A stretch of 16,738 nt of DNA from Flavobacterium sp. (GTDB lineage: Bacteria > Bacteroidota > Bacteroidia > Flavobacteriales > Flavobacteriaceae). Made by a program: the position numbers and the translations under genes. The stretch's first letter is position 1. Each line of letters begins with the position of its first letter. Below the pieces are notes generated by a model. That model made no database searches and had not been told where the DNA came from. It was given only the letters and a program-made list of their open reading frames with translations. Below are positions 7,079 to 13,954 of the stretch, in pieces. The stretch covers positions 1 to 16,738 of the forward strand of contig JALRGZ010000312.1 of assembly GCA_023253295.1 (NCBI GenBank). Direction: 5' to 3'.

Positions 7079-7684
7079 ATGAAAAATTTATCGGCTTTAT
7101 TGTTATTTCTTTCAGTTGTTATTGCGACAGCATTTACAACAACAGGACCAACACCATACAAAATAGGTGATACGGCTACTGATTTTAAATTAAAATCGGT
7201 TGACGGGAAAATGTATAGTATGTCGGATTATAAGAAAGCTAAGGGCTTTATAATTGTGTTTACTTGCAATCATTGTCCTTTCGCTAAAAAATATGAAGTT
7301 CGTATTAATGACTTAGCTAAAAATTACAAATCTAAGGGGTATATTTTATTAGCAATAAATCCAAATGATCCTGTACTTGAACCAACGGATAACTATGAGA
7401 TGATGCAACAACGTGCAAAGGAAAAAGGTTTTGTATTTCCTTATATGTTAGATGAAGGACAAAAGATTTATCCACAGTACGGAGCTACCAAAACGCCTCA
7501 TGTGTTTTTGTTAGATAAAAACAGAGTGGTAAAATACATAGGTGCAATTGATGATAATGTAGATAGCGCTGCTGATGTAAAAGACAAATACCTTGAAAAT
7601 GCTATTGCAGCTTTAGAAAGCGGTAAAACGCCTTCTCCAGAGGTAACTAAAGCAATTGGATGTAGTATTAAGGCAAAAAAATAG
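7079..7684 (+). CDS. Secreted redoxin (PRX-like1 / AhpC-TSA-type) protein with CNHC motif
   Basis: A 201-residue protein with an N-terminal hydrophobic export signal (MKNLSALLLFLSVVIATAF). The mature part is a peroxiredoxin/thioredoxin-like domain: DFKLKSVDGKMYSMSDY, then FTCNHCPFAKKY with C63 and C66 as a CxxC, then GATKTPHVFLLD containing the cis-proline P140. The C-terminal AIGCSIK with C195 is a feature I associate with the PRX-like1 subgroup, and C195 may be a third redox cysteine. It probably works with the preceding TlpA-like protein in periplasmic thiol chemistry. The 12-base gap implies co-transcription. A bidirectional hairpin terminator follows 22 bases after the stop. Function beyond redoxin is inferred. 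Confidence 0.85.
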   Translation: MKNLSALLLFLSVVIATAFTTTGPTPYKIGDTATDFKLKSVDGKMYSMSDYKKAKGFIIVFTCNHCPFAKKYEVRINDLAKNYKSKGYILLAINPNDPVLEPTDNYEMMQQRAKEKGFVFPYMLDEGQKIYPQYGATKTPHVFLLDKNRVVKYIGAIDDNVDSAADVKDKYLENAIAALESGKTPSPEVTKAIGCSIKAKK

Positions 7685-7706
7685 TTTTTTTACTCCATAT
7701 AAATAG

Positions 7707-7740
7707 AAAGAGTAGGCTTTTAGCTTACTCTTTTTGTTTT
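7707..7740. terminator. Bidirectional terminator shared by the redoxin pair and the convergent phosphatidyltransferase gene
   Basis: AAAGAGTAGGC (7707-7717) pairs with GCTTACTCTTT (7723-7733) through 11 positions including one G-U pair, with a 5-base loop TTTTA. A T-run follows on the plus strand. The right arm covers the stop codon (7725-7727) and last two sense codons of the minus-strand gene, so the hairpin serves the plus-strand transcript and overlaps the 3' end of the opposing coding region. Confidence 0.85.
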
Positions 7741-8504
7741 ATATATACTTTTCGTATGGTGATTAAAATGGGTATTAGCAATGTGTAAGCTATGAAAAAA
7801 GGTATAATGTGTTCGGTCCATTGGAACACTAGCATCAAGCCGATTAGCAGTAATTGAAAGCCGAGGCCATATAGCGAAACTAGGGTCATAAACCAATGTG
7901 GAAATGTTTTTAGCTGAGGTGCTGAACTATCTAATTTCTGGATTATTTTATCAAAATAACCATAGGTATAACTGTAGATTTTGAATAAAAAAGTAACCCA
8001 TTTTTGACTTTCACCAGCTAATGCTTTTGGAGTTTTATCCTCGAAAATTTGACTGGTTTTGTCAGCTCCACTACATTTTGATCTTAAAATTACATAGTAG
8101 TAATTGTAAAGTGTTCCTTGTAATTCCAAGCAAAAGAAAGCTACTAAAGTTGTCAGGAAAGAATGGCTTGTAATGCTAAAAATAGCTGTTAAAAACAAAA
8201 AGTTGAGTGCCATGTCAAATAAACTGTCAAGGTATCTTCCAGTGTAAGAGGGGGTTTTCTTGATTCGGGCTAATTCGCCATCAGCAGCATCAATAATAGA
8301 TTTTAAGATTAAAAAAAGGCAGGCTAAGAAATGATGGTTGTAGATAATACAATAGATTGCGATTAGACCAAAAACACCAAAAAGCAGGGTAATATGAATA
8401 GGTGTGAAGTCCGTGTTTTTTAGTGTTTTGGCTATTTTTGTTCCTGCTGTTCTTCCGTAATCAGAGAAATCGAGAAATTTGTCATTTGTAGCAAGTTTGG
8501 ACAT
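7725..8504 (-). CDS. CDP-alcohol phosphatidyltransferase family membrane protein
   Basis: A 259-residue polytopic membrane protein. The diagnostic motif is complete: D72, D75, G76, A79, R80, G89, D93 and D97 (DAADGELAR, then 8 residues, then GRYLDSLFD), matching D-x2-DG-x2-AR-x8-G-x3-D-x3-D. Enzymes with this site transfer a phospho-alcohol from a CDP-activated donor to an acceptor alcohol, using two metal ions, in the inner membrane. Hydrophobic helices follow at about 100-140 and 205-250. The acceptor (glycerol phosphate, inositol, serine or other) cannot be told from sequence. It is the last gene of the tRNA-maturation/heme A cluster, 59 bp after the ctaA stop. That gap contains a 9-bp direct repeat (AATATAGTC, twice). 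Confidence 0.85.
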   Translation of the reverse strand: MSKLATNDKFLDFSDYGRTAGTKIAKTLKNTDFTPIHITLLFGVFGLIAIYCIIYNHHFLACLFLILKSIIDAADGELARIKKTPSYTGRYLDSLFDMALNFLFLTAIFSITSHSFLTTLVAFFCLELQGTLYNYYYVILRSKCSGADKTSQIFEDKTPKALAGESQKWVTFLFKIYSYTYGYFDKIIQKLDSSAPQLKTFPHWFMTLVSLYGLGFQLLLIGLMLVFQWTEHIIPFFIAYTLLIPILITIRKVYIKQKE

Positions 8505-8531
8505 TTCTATAAGTGAATAAGGAAATGCGAC

Positions 8532-8555
8532 AATATAGTCTATATAAATATAGTC
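8532..8555. repeat. 9-bp direct repeat AATATAGTC upstream of the phosphatidyltransferase gene
   Basis: AATATAGTC occurs at 8532-8540 and 8547-8555, a 15-base period, in the short gap between ctaA and the phosphatidyltransferase gene. An ATATAG-T-CTATAT palindrome (8533-8545) overlaps the first copy. It could be a small operator or chance in AT-rich DNA. Confidence 0.3.
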
Positions 8556-8563
8556 AAAAAATA

Positions 8564-9592
8564 CTACTTAGACAATCTGTGTAGACTGTATGTCATTGCA
8601 GATAAAAGGAAAAAAGCATTAATTTGGTGGATTAAACCGAGCCATAGAGGTACTCCGTAGAGTAAAGTGAATACACCTAGTGCAAATTGTACAAAAACAA
8701 GAAATACAAGTATTTGGATGCTTGTTTTCTGGTTGTTGTCCAGATTGTATTTTTTGCTTTTGAAATATAAAAATAACATCATTGCAACCACTACATAGGC
8801 TAAAGTTCTGTGGATAAACTGAACCCCGCTTTTTCCTTCTGTAAAACTTAATAAAAGACTGTCTTGTTCTAAGAAAACACTATCGTGGATAAATTGTCCG
8901 TCGCTCATTAATGGCCAGTGATTGTGGATTAAACCAGCATTTAGACCTGCAACAAAACCTCCATATATAATTTGTAATAATAAAAAGAATAAAGCGTATC
9001 GGGCAATGCTACGTAGTGCTTTTTCAACGTTTCTTTTTGCTGGGTAAATCAAATCTAAGGCAACCCAAAGTGTATAGGCAAAAGTGATGAATGCAAAAGT
9101 AAGGTGTAGCGCTAATCTGAAATGGCTCACATCAGGATCGTTAATCAATCCGCTTTTTACCATAAACCATCCAAAGAAGCCTTGCAAAGCTCCCATTCCT
9201 AAAAGGATAAGTGATTTTTTGATGGTTGGTTGATCCAGTTTCTTTTTAATCAAAAACCATACAAATGGGATGATGAAAACAATTCCCAAAATTCTGGCGA
9301 TAAATCGGTGAAACCATTCCCAGAAATAGATTTGTTTATAGTCTGAAAGTGTAAAACCACCTTCTTTGAATTGATTGATTTTCTGGTATTCCGGAAATTG
9401 TTTGTAGTGCTCAAAGGCTTCCTGCCATTTTGCCTCAGTAAGAGGGGGGAAGGTGTCTTTGCCCAAATGCCAGTCGGTCATAGAAAGACCGGAATTGGTA
9501 AGTCTGGTAATTCCACCAACAACAACCATCAGAAAAATTAATAAGCAGCCGGATAGCAGCCAGATAATCACGGATTTATTCTCTTTTTTCAT
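8564..9592 (-). CDS. ctaA: Heme A synthase, COX15/CtaA family
   Basis: A 342-residue membrane protein with eight predicted hydrophobic helices. It converts heme O to heme A for aa3-type terminal oxidases. Key features are visible in order: GGITRLTNSGLSMTDWH near residues 26-42, WEWFHR with H95, ALHLTF with H163, FIHR with H261 and GLIHQ with H322, the four histidines expected to ligate the two hemes. The long loop after helix 1 and the HNHWPLM segment (about 223-229) are typical of the COX15-like type rather than the short Bacillus type. It lies 24 bp downstream of cca and is probably in the same transcript. No cytochrome oxidase genes are in the window, so the link to respiration rests on the family. 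Confidence 0.93.
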   Translation of the reverse strand: MKKENKSVIIWLLSGCLLIFLMVVVGGITRLTNSGLSMTDWHLGKDTFPPLTEAKWQEAFEHYKQFPEYQKINQFKEGGFTLSDYKQIYFWEWFHRFIARILGIVFIIPFVWFLIKKKLDQPTIKKSLILLGMGALQGFFGWFMVKSGLINDPDVSHFRLALHLTFAFITFAYTLWVALDLIYPAKRNVEKALRSIARYALFFLLLQIIYGGFVAGLNAGLIHNHWPLMSDGQFIHDSVFLEQDSLLLSFTEGKSGVQFIHRTLAYVVVAMMLFLYFKSKKYNLDNNQKTSIQILVFLVFVQFALGVFTLLYGVPLWLGLIHQINAFFLLSAMTYSLHRLSK

Positions 9593-9616
9593 TTTATATT
9601 CTTTACTTTTTGGGGC

Positions 9617-11035
9617 TTATTTTACTTTTTGCAATCCCAGTTTTTCAGCACGTTTTAAAACAAATTGATAGGCAGCTTCATATTCATTCGGGATTTCTCC
9701 TTCCAATATAGCTTCTTTTACAGCCTCTTTCAGAATACCAATTTCGCGTGATGGTTTCAAATCAAAGATTTCCATAATTTGTTCTCCGGTAATCGGTGGT
9801 TGGAAATTACGGATGGAATCTTTTTCCTCAACTTCAACGATTTTTTTACGTACTATTTCGAAGTTTTTATGGTATTTCTTGAATTTTGCCGGGTTTTTGG
9901 TGGTAATATCCGCTTCGCAAAGGGTCATTAAGTTTTCTACATCTTCTCCGGCATCAAAAACTAATCTTCGTACTGCTGAATCGGTTACGATATCTTGGGC
10001 TAAAACAATTGGACGAGAGCTCATAATGACCATTTTTTGGACAAATTTCATTTTTTGATTCAAAGGCATATGCAGGCGTTCAAAAAGTTTTTTGACCATT
10101 TTTCCACCTAAAAACTCATGTCCGTGAAAGGTCCAACCTTGTTTTTTGTTGAATTTTTTTGTTGGTGCTTTACCGATATCGTGTAATAATGCCGCCCAAC
10201 GCAACCAAACATCGTCTGTATTTGGACAAATGTTGTCTACCACTTCCAAGGTATGGTAAAAATTGTTTTTATGTGTTTGTCCTTCAATTTCTTCTACCTG
10301 ATTTAAAGCGGTTAATTCAGGAATTAAAATATCCAGAAGTCCGGTTTTGTATAAGTGTAAAAAACCAATAGAAGGTTTCGGAGTTGACAAAATTTTGTTC
10401 AATTCATCAACAATTCGTTCTCCGGAAATGATTTTGATACGTTCGGCGTTTTTTGTGATGGCCTGAAGTGAATTTTCTTCAATATCAAAATTCAATTGGG
10501 TGGCAAATCGAATGGCACGCATCATACGCAATGGGTCGTCAGAATAGGTAATATCTGGATCTAAAGGTGTTTTTAGAATCTTGTTTTCCATGTCAATCAA
10601 ACCATTAAATGGATCTAATAGCGTTCCAAAATTAGCTTCGTTTAAAGATAAAGCCAAGGCATTGATGGTGAAATCCCTTCTGTTTTGATCGTCTTCAAGT
10701 GTACCGTTTTCCACAATTGGATTGCGGCTGTCACGTGTGTAGGATTCTCTTCGGGCACCTACAAATTCAATTTCGGTATCTTCATAGCGCAACATGGCAG
10801 TTCCATAGTTTTTGAAAACCTGAACTTTTGGTTTTTTTGGAAGTAATTCGGATACTTTAAGAGCTAATTCGATTCCGCTTCCAACAGCAACAATGTCGAT
10901 GTCTTTTTTGAAGTTGCGACCTAAAATTAAATCTCTTACAAAACCACCAATTACGTAGCTGTCAACATTCAATTCTTTTGAAGCTTGAGAAATAATTTCG
11001 AAAATAGGATGGTGTAAGGATTCTTTGTAGTTCAT
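9617..11035 (-). CDS. cca: CCA tRNA nucleotidyltransferase (poly(A) polymerase family) with HD domain
   Basis: A 472-residue enzyme that adds or repairs the 3' CCA of tRNA. In order: nucleotidyltransferase head with GGFVRD at 30-35 and the metal-binding DIDIV at 45-49; RRDFTINALALS at 119-130; the DPLRMMRAIRFA nucleotide-selection region at 167-178; an RNA-binding neck; and an HD domain with HDIGK at 285-289. The HD domain suggests an added phosphohydrolase-type function, and this layout is common in Bacteroidota. Alternative poly(A) polymerase activity cannot be excluded from sequence. The start at 11035 sits only 9 bases past the left 19-bp inverted repeat of the GxxExxY cassette, so the cassette forms most of the local leader. 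No TAnnTTTG element was seen just upstream, suggesting read-through from tsaC or a promoter in the cassette. Confidence 0.92.
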   Translation of the reverse strand: MNYKESLHHPIFEIISQASKELNVDSYVIGGFVRDLILGRNFKKDIDIVAVGSGIELALKVSELLPKKPKVQVFKNYGTAMLRYEDTEIEFVGARRESYTRDSRNPIVENGTLEDDQNRRDFTINALALSLNEANFGTLLDPFNGLIDMENKILKTPLDPDITYSDDPLRMMRAIRFATQLNFDIEENSLQAITKNAERIKIISGERIVDELNKILSTPKPSIGFLHLYKTGLLDILIPELTALNQVEEIEGQTHKNNFYHTLEVVDNICPNTDDVWLRWAALLHDIGKAPTKKFNKKQGWTFHGHEFLGGKMVKKLFERLHMPLNQKMKFVQKMVIMSSRPIVLAQDIVTDSAVRRLVFDAGEDVENLMTLCEADITTKNPAKFKKYHKNFEIVRKKIVEVEEKDSIRNFQPPITGEQIMEIFDLKPSREIGILKEAVKEAILEGEIPNEYEAAYQFVLKRAEKLGLQKVK

Positions 11036-11044
11036 AGTTTACTT

Positions 11045-11063
11045 GCCACGAATTCACGAATTA
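11045..11063 (+). repeat. Left 19-bp terminal inverted repeat
   Basis: GCCACGAATTCACGAATTA, exactly the reverse complement of 11509-11527. It consists of two tandem CACGAATT units and contains a small palindrome AATTC-AC-GAATT. It ends 9 bases upstream of the cca start codon. Confidence 0.9.
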
Positions 11064-11112
11064 AATAGTATTTATTTTTTTCTTTAAAATGGCACAAATT
11101 TTTTCCTTGATT

Positions 11113-11487
11113 TTACAAAACTATTCTTTTGTATTCAAGTGAGTTGTTATTAAAATTGGCTAAAATTGCTAGTTTGTTTGACGAAACTTTTAAGTAATTA
11201 ATGCATTGAGCAATATGTTTTGAATCTAATTTATCACATGATTTTAGTTCTAAAATAATTGTATCATATACCACGAAATCTGCATAAAATTTATGATTTA
11301 AGATAATGTCTTTGTATTGAACAGTATATTCTTTTTCTCTTTCGAAAGGGATATTTAATTTTTTTAATTCATATTCTAAAGCATCTTTATAAACAATTTC
11401 AGAAAAGCCTCCACCTAAATTTTTATGGATCTCAAAAAGAATTCCCATTAATTGAAAACTTTCTTCTTTGTGTATAATTTGTGTCAT
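11113..11487 (-). CDS. GxxExxY protein, PD-(D/E)XK nuclease-like
   Basis: A 124-residue protein with the name-giving motif GFSEIVY (G27, E30, Y33) in a helix after a conserved FEIHKNLGGGF segment. The possible nuclease core follows: D70 in FYADFVV and E80-x-K82 in ILELKS, the D...ExK arrangement of PD-(D/E)XK nucleases, then a Q94 helix (AQCINYLKVS). The family is common in Bacteroidota; its substrate and biological role are not established. It is cytoplasmic, and the length is normal. The start codon lies within the right subterminal inverted box, and the whole gene lies inside 19-bp inverted repeats. It interrupts an otherwise tight housekeeping gene set in the same orientation. The cysteines C84 and C95 have no obvious role. 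Confidence 0.85.
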   Translation of the reverse strand: MTQIIHKEESFQLMGILFEIHKNLGGGFSEIVYKDALEYELKKLNIPFEREKEYTVQYKDIILNHKFYADFVVYDTIILELKSCDKLDSKHIAQCINYLKVSSNKLAILANFNNNSLEYKRIVL

Positions 11488-11508
11488 TAAATTTTTTTTG
11501 TTTAAATA

Positions 11509-11527
11509 TAATTCGTGAATTCGTGGC
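11509..11527 (-). repeat. Right 19-bp terminal inverted repeat
   Basis: TAATTCGTGAATTCGTGGC on the plus strand, a perfect inverted copy of 11045-11063. It lies 7 bases beyond the tsaC stop codon (11535-11537) in the direction of transcription. Confidence 0.9.
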
Positions 11528-11534
11528 TCATTAA

Positions 11535-12104
11535 TTATTTTCTAATAATCTTCACCTGAGAATCGTTAGTCAACTTGATGATGGTTGAAGGATTCTGGCA
11601 AATTTTTTCGCGGTGCAAATTTACAACATAGTCTACACCTTTTATAATTTCGGGACTGATTTCTTTGAATGATTTTGGGGTGGGCTCGCCGGAGATATTA
11701 GCCGAAGTGGAAACCAAAGGTTTTTTCATTCGTTCCAATAGTTTATAACAAAAAGGTTCTTTGACTAAACGTACAGCCAAAGTATTATCTGCAGCAATGA
11801 TGTTTTTGGCTACATTTCGAGGTTGATCCAGAATTAAAGTCGTTGGTTTTTCGGATAAATCAATAATTTGCCAGGCAACTTCCGGAATTTCTTTGAAGAC
11901 ATTGTAAATCATTCTTTCGCCATTGACCAAAACAATCATGCTTTTAGTTTCTTCACGTTGTTTGAGTTTGTAAATTTTGGCAATGGCTTCAGGATTGGTA
12001 GCATCACAACCAATGCCCCAAACAGTATCGGTAGGGTATAGAATAATACCGCCTTCTTTTATAATTTCAAATGCTTTGTGTATTTCTTCGTTGATATTTT
12101 CCAT
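11535..12104 (-). CDS. tsaC: L-threonylcarbamoyladenylate synthase (Sua5/YciO/YrdC family)
   Basis: A 189-residue single-domain YrdC-type protein. It makes threonylcarbamoyl-AMP from threonine, bicarbonate and ATP, the first step of the t6A modification of ANN-decoding tRNAs. Visible signatures: GGIILYPTDTVWGIGCDA (about 18-35), IYKLKQREETKSM with the basic K/R pair that binds nucleotide, LAVRLV, and PLVSTSANISGEPTP. It lacks the extra C-terminal Sua5 domain, as in TsaC. It is the first gene of the minus-strand cluster and diverges from the LPS-kinase-like gene. On its own strand a near-consensus TTTCTTTG (12150-12143) lies 38 bases upstream. A YciO paralogue with another role is possible, but the motif set fits the synthase. 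Confidence 0.9.
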   Translation of the reverse strand: MENINEEIHKAFEIIKEGGIILYPTDTVWGIGCDATNPEAIAKIYKLKQREETKSMIVLVNGERMIYNVFKEIPEVAWQIIDLSEKPTTLILDQPRNVAKNIIAADNTLAVRLVKEPFCYKLLERMKKPLVSTSANISGEPTPKSFKEISPEIIKGVDYVVNLHREKICQNPSTIIKLTNDSQVKIIRK

Positions 12105-12264
12105 TGTAATTTTGAAAAAAGGATTGTCGAAAATTCAGACTGCAAAGAAACGAATAATAAATTTTAAAAATTATATTTCGCAGCAACTGAAAACTATTTT
12201 ATTCTTGAAAATACTAGAAAAAAAAGTCTCAGTTTTATTGATAGGAATAGTTGTAAGCAATCTG

Positions 12265-12272
12265 TATCTTTG
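12265..12272 (+). promoter_or_regulatory. Candidate -7 promoter element of the LPS-kinase-like gene
   Basis: TATCTTTG matches TAnnTTTG and ends 23 bases before the ATG at 12296. The nearest upstream TTG triplets (12238-12240 and 12252-12254 region) are not at the preferred spacing of about 19-21 bases, so the -33 element is unclear. Confidence 0.6.
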
Positions 12273-12295
12273 TTCCTCTTAAAAATTCATCAAGA

Positions 12296-13063
12296 ATGAT
12301 TATAAAAATTGATTCACAATTTGAGAATTCTGCTGCAACTGTGTTGCAAATGATAGAAAACTTTAAAACCTCAGGAATTCTTTTTGGTGATGGAAAGCGC
12401 AATACGATTAAGCTTTTTAAATTAGAGGATAAAACTATAAATATTAAATCCTTTAAAGTGCCCCATTTAGTAAATCGAATTGTTTATAAATATTTTAGAA
12501 AATCAAAAGCCCGAAGATCGTTTGAATTTGCCACTATTTTATTGGAAAAAGGAATAGGAACGCCGCAGCCGGTGGCTTTTGTTGAAAATTCCAATTGGTT
12601 AGGCTTAAACGACAGCTATTATGCAAGTGAGCATCTTGAAGTAGATTTAACTTATAGAGAATTAATTTTGATTCCGGATTATCCTGATCATGAGAATATT
12701 TTGCGCCAATTTACCCGTTTTTCATTTGAATTACACGAGAAAGGAATCGAGTTTTTAGATCATTCGCCAGGAAATACATTAATTAATAAAGGGGAAAATG
12801 GACAGTATCATTTTTATTTGGTTGATTTAAATAGGATGCAGTTTCATACCGAGATGAACTTTGAACAACGTATGAAAAATTTAAGACGTCTTACATCCAA
12901 AAAAGAAATGATTGCAATAATGAGTGATGAATATTCTAAATTATACTCAGAGAGAAGCCCTGAGGAGATTTTCGAAAGAATATGGGAAGAAGCCTATCAA
13001 TTTAGAGAAGGTTTTGAGAGAAAGAAGCGATTAAAAAAGAAATTGAAGTTCTGGAAGTCTTAG
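12296..13063 (+). CDS. Lipopolysaccharide kinase (Kdo/WaaP/InaA)-like protein
   Basis: A 255-residue protein-kinase-like fold. Likely ATP-binding lysine is K51 in INIKSFKVP. The catalytic loop is FLDHSPGNTLI with D155 and N160, and the metal-binding segment is YLVDLNRMQF with D177, equivalent to the DFG aspartate. This matches kinases that phosphorylate Kdo or heptose of the LPS inner core at the inner face of the membrane, and the Bacteroidota homologues sit in LPS or surface glycan loci as here. The C-terminus is very basic (RKKRLKKKLKFWKS), consistent with membrane contact. It has its own candidate promoter and is followed 64 bp later by a glycosyltransferase on the same strand. The precise sugar acceptor is unknown. 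Confidence 0.82.
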   Translation: MIIKIDSQFENSAATVLQMIENFKTSGILFGDGKRNTIKLFKLEDKTINIKSFKVPHLVNRIVYKYFRKSKARRSFEFATILLEKGIGTPQPVAFVENSNWLGLNDSYYASEHLEVDLTYRELILIPDYPDHENILRQFTRFSFELHEKGIEFLDHSPGNTLINKGENGQYHFYLVDLNRMQFHTEMNFEQRMKNLRRLTSKKEMIAIMSDEYSKLYSERSPEEIFERIWEEAYQFREGFERKKRLKKKLKFWKS

Positions 13064-13104
13064 GTTTTGCTTTTTGCCGATTTAATTGAAAAAAGAAATA
13101 TAGT

Positions 13105-13112
13105 TACATTTG
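13105..13112 (+). promoter_or_regulatory. Candidate -7 promoter element of the family-2 glycosyltransferase gene
   Basis: TACATTTG matches TAnnTTTG and ends 15 bases before the ATG at 13128. A TTG at 13086-13088 gives a spacer of only 16 bases, shorter than usual. It would allow the glycosyltransferase to be transcribed separately from the kinase gene. Confidence 0.45.
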
Positions 13113-13127
13113 TTGAAAATAGTATAG

Positions 13128-13943
13128 ATGAAAGCATCAGTAATAATGAGTACTTATAATGCCGAAGCCTGGTTAGAAAAAGTGCTTATAGGTTTTAGTG
13201 TTCAAACAGAAAGTAATTTTGAAGTTGTTATTGCAGATGACGGTTCAAGACCTGCAACTAAAGAGTTGCTGGATAGATTGCAAAAAGAATTAGGAATTTC
13301 TATAGTTCATGTATGGCATGAAGATAATGGCTTTCAAAAATCCCAAATTCTAAACAAGGCTATTGTTGCATCAAACTCAGATTATTTGATATTTACTGAT
13401 GGCGATTGTATACCCCGTAACGATTTTGTTGAGGTTCATTTGAATTATCGTGAACAAGGGTATTTCTTGTCTGGAGGTTATTTTAAATTACCGATGGATA
13501 TTTCACAATTGATAGCAAAAGAGGATATTCAGCAACAACGTTGTTTCGATATTAATTGGTTAAAATCACAAGGATTAAAGAATAGTTTTAAAAATAATAA
13601 GTTTACTGCAACGGGGAAGTTGGCGGCTTTTTTAAATTGGATTACACCTACTAAAGCTACTTGGAACGGGCATAATGCTTCTGGGTGGAAAAAAGATCTT
13701 GTAGCAATTAATGGTTTTAATCAAGAAATGCAATATGGAGGACAAGATCGCGAACTAGGAGAAAGATTGTTTAATTACGGTTTAAAATCAAAGCAAATTC
13801 GTTACAGTGCTATTTGTGTGCATTTGGATCATGCCCGAGGTTATGTTAATGAAGAGACATGGAAAAAAAATTATGCTATCCGAAAGAATACCGTAGAGAA
13901 AAAAGTGGTTCGAACCCCCATTGGGATTGATTCTAATGTTTAA
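13128..13943 (+). CDS. Glycosyltransferase family 2 with galactosyltransferase-like C-terminal region
   Basis: A 271-residue GT-A fold enzyme. The N-terminus (ASVIMSTYNAEAWLEKVL) and EVVIADDGS at 32-40 are the nucleotide-sugar binding start of GT2. The metal-binding D-x-D is DGD at 91-93 in LIFTDGDCIPR. The C-terminal part has WNGHNASGWKKDLVAINGFNQEMQYGGQDRELGERL (given as positions 179-214, with key residues G204, G205, D207, E209), the Glyco_transf_7C-type region that usually carries the acidic acceptor/base residues. No membrane helix; it likely works on the cytoplasmic side of the membrane on an LPS or other surface glycan intermediate. The donor and acceptor are unknown. The next gene starts 11 bases after its stop. 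Confidence 0.87.
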   Translation: MKASVIMSTYNAEAWLEKVLIGFSVQTESNFEVVIADDGSRPATKELLDRLQKELGISIVHVWHEDNGFQKSQILNKAIVASNSDYLIFTDGDCIPRNDFVEVHLNYREQGYFLSGGYFKLPMDISQLIAKEDIQQQRCFDINWLKSQGLKNSFKNNKFTATGKLAAFLNWITPTKATWNGHNASGWKKDLVAINGFNQEMQYGGQDRELGERLFNYGLKSKQIRYSAICVHLDHARGYVNEETWKKNYAIRKNTVEKKVVRTPIGIDSNV

Positions 13944-13954
13944 AAAAATATTGA

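Larger units (their letters stand above)
11045..11527. mobile_element. Candidate 483-bp cassette: GxxExxY gene bounded by 19-bp terminal inverted repeats
   Basis: The unit runs from one perfect 19-bp inverted repeat to the other and holds a single gene, the GxxExxY protein. Inside each end is a further inverted 13-bp box: AATGGCACAAATT at 11088-11100 against AATTTGTGTCATT at 11476-11488, 12 of 13 matching, set 24 and 20 bases from the outer repeat. The right box includes the gene's start codon. The two halves are therefore mirror images over about 55 bases, apart from A- or T-rich filler. I see no transposase and no target-site duplication. The unit fits exactly between the stop of tsaC (7 bases) and the start of cca (9 bases). 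Reading it as mobile is inference. Confidence 0.6.

Noticed and set aside
9453..9668. 71-codon plus-strand open frame
   Set aside because: Antisense across the ctaA start and the cca end, both well supported.
9813..10371. Two plus-strand open frames (81 and 70 codons)
   Set aside because: Both are antisense shadows of the cca coding region.
11036..11534. Target-site duplication flanking the GxxExxY cassette
   Set aside because: The bases just outside the two inverted repeats (ending TTACTT on the left, starting TCATTAA on the right) do not match as a direct repeat.
11977..12282. 101-codon plus-strand open frame
   Set aside because: It is mostly antisense to tsaC and runs into the divergent promoter region. 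Its sequence resembles no family.
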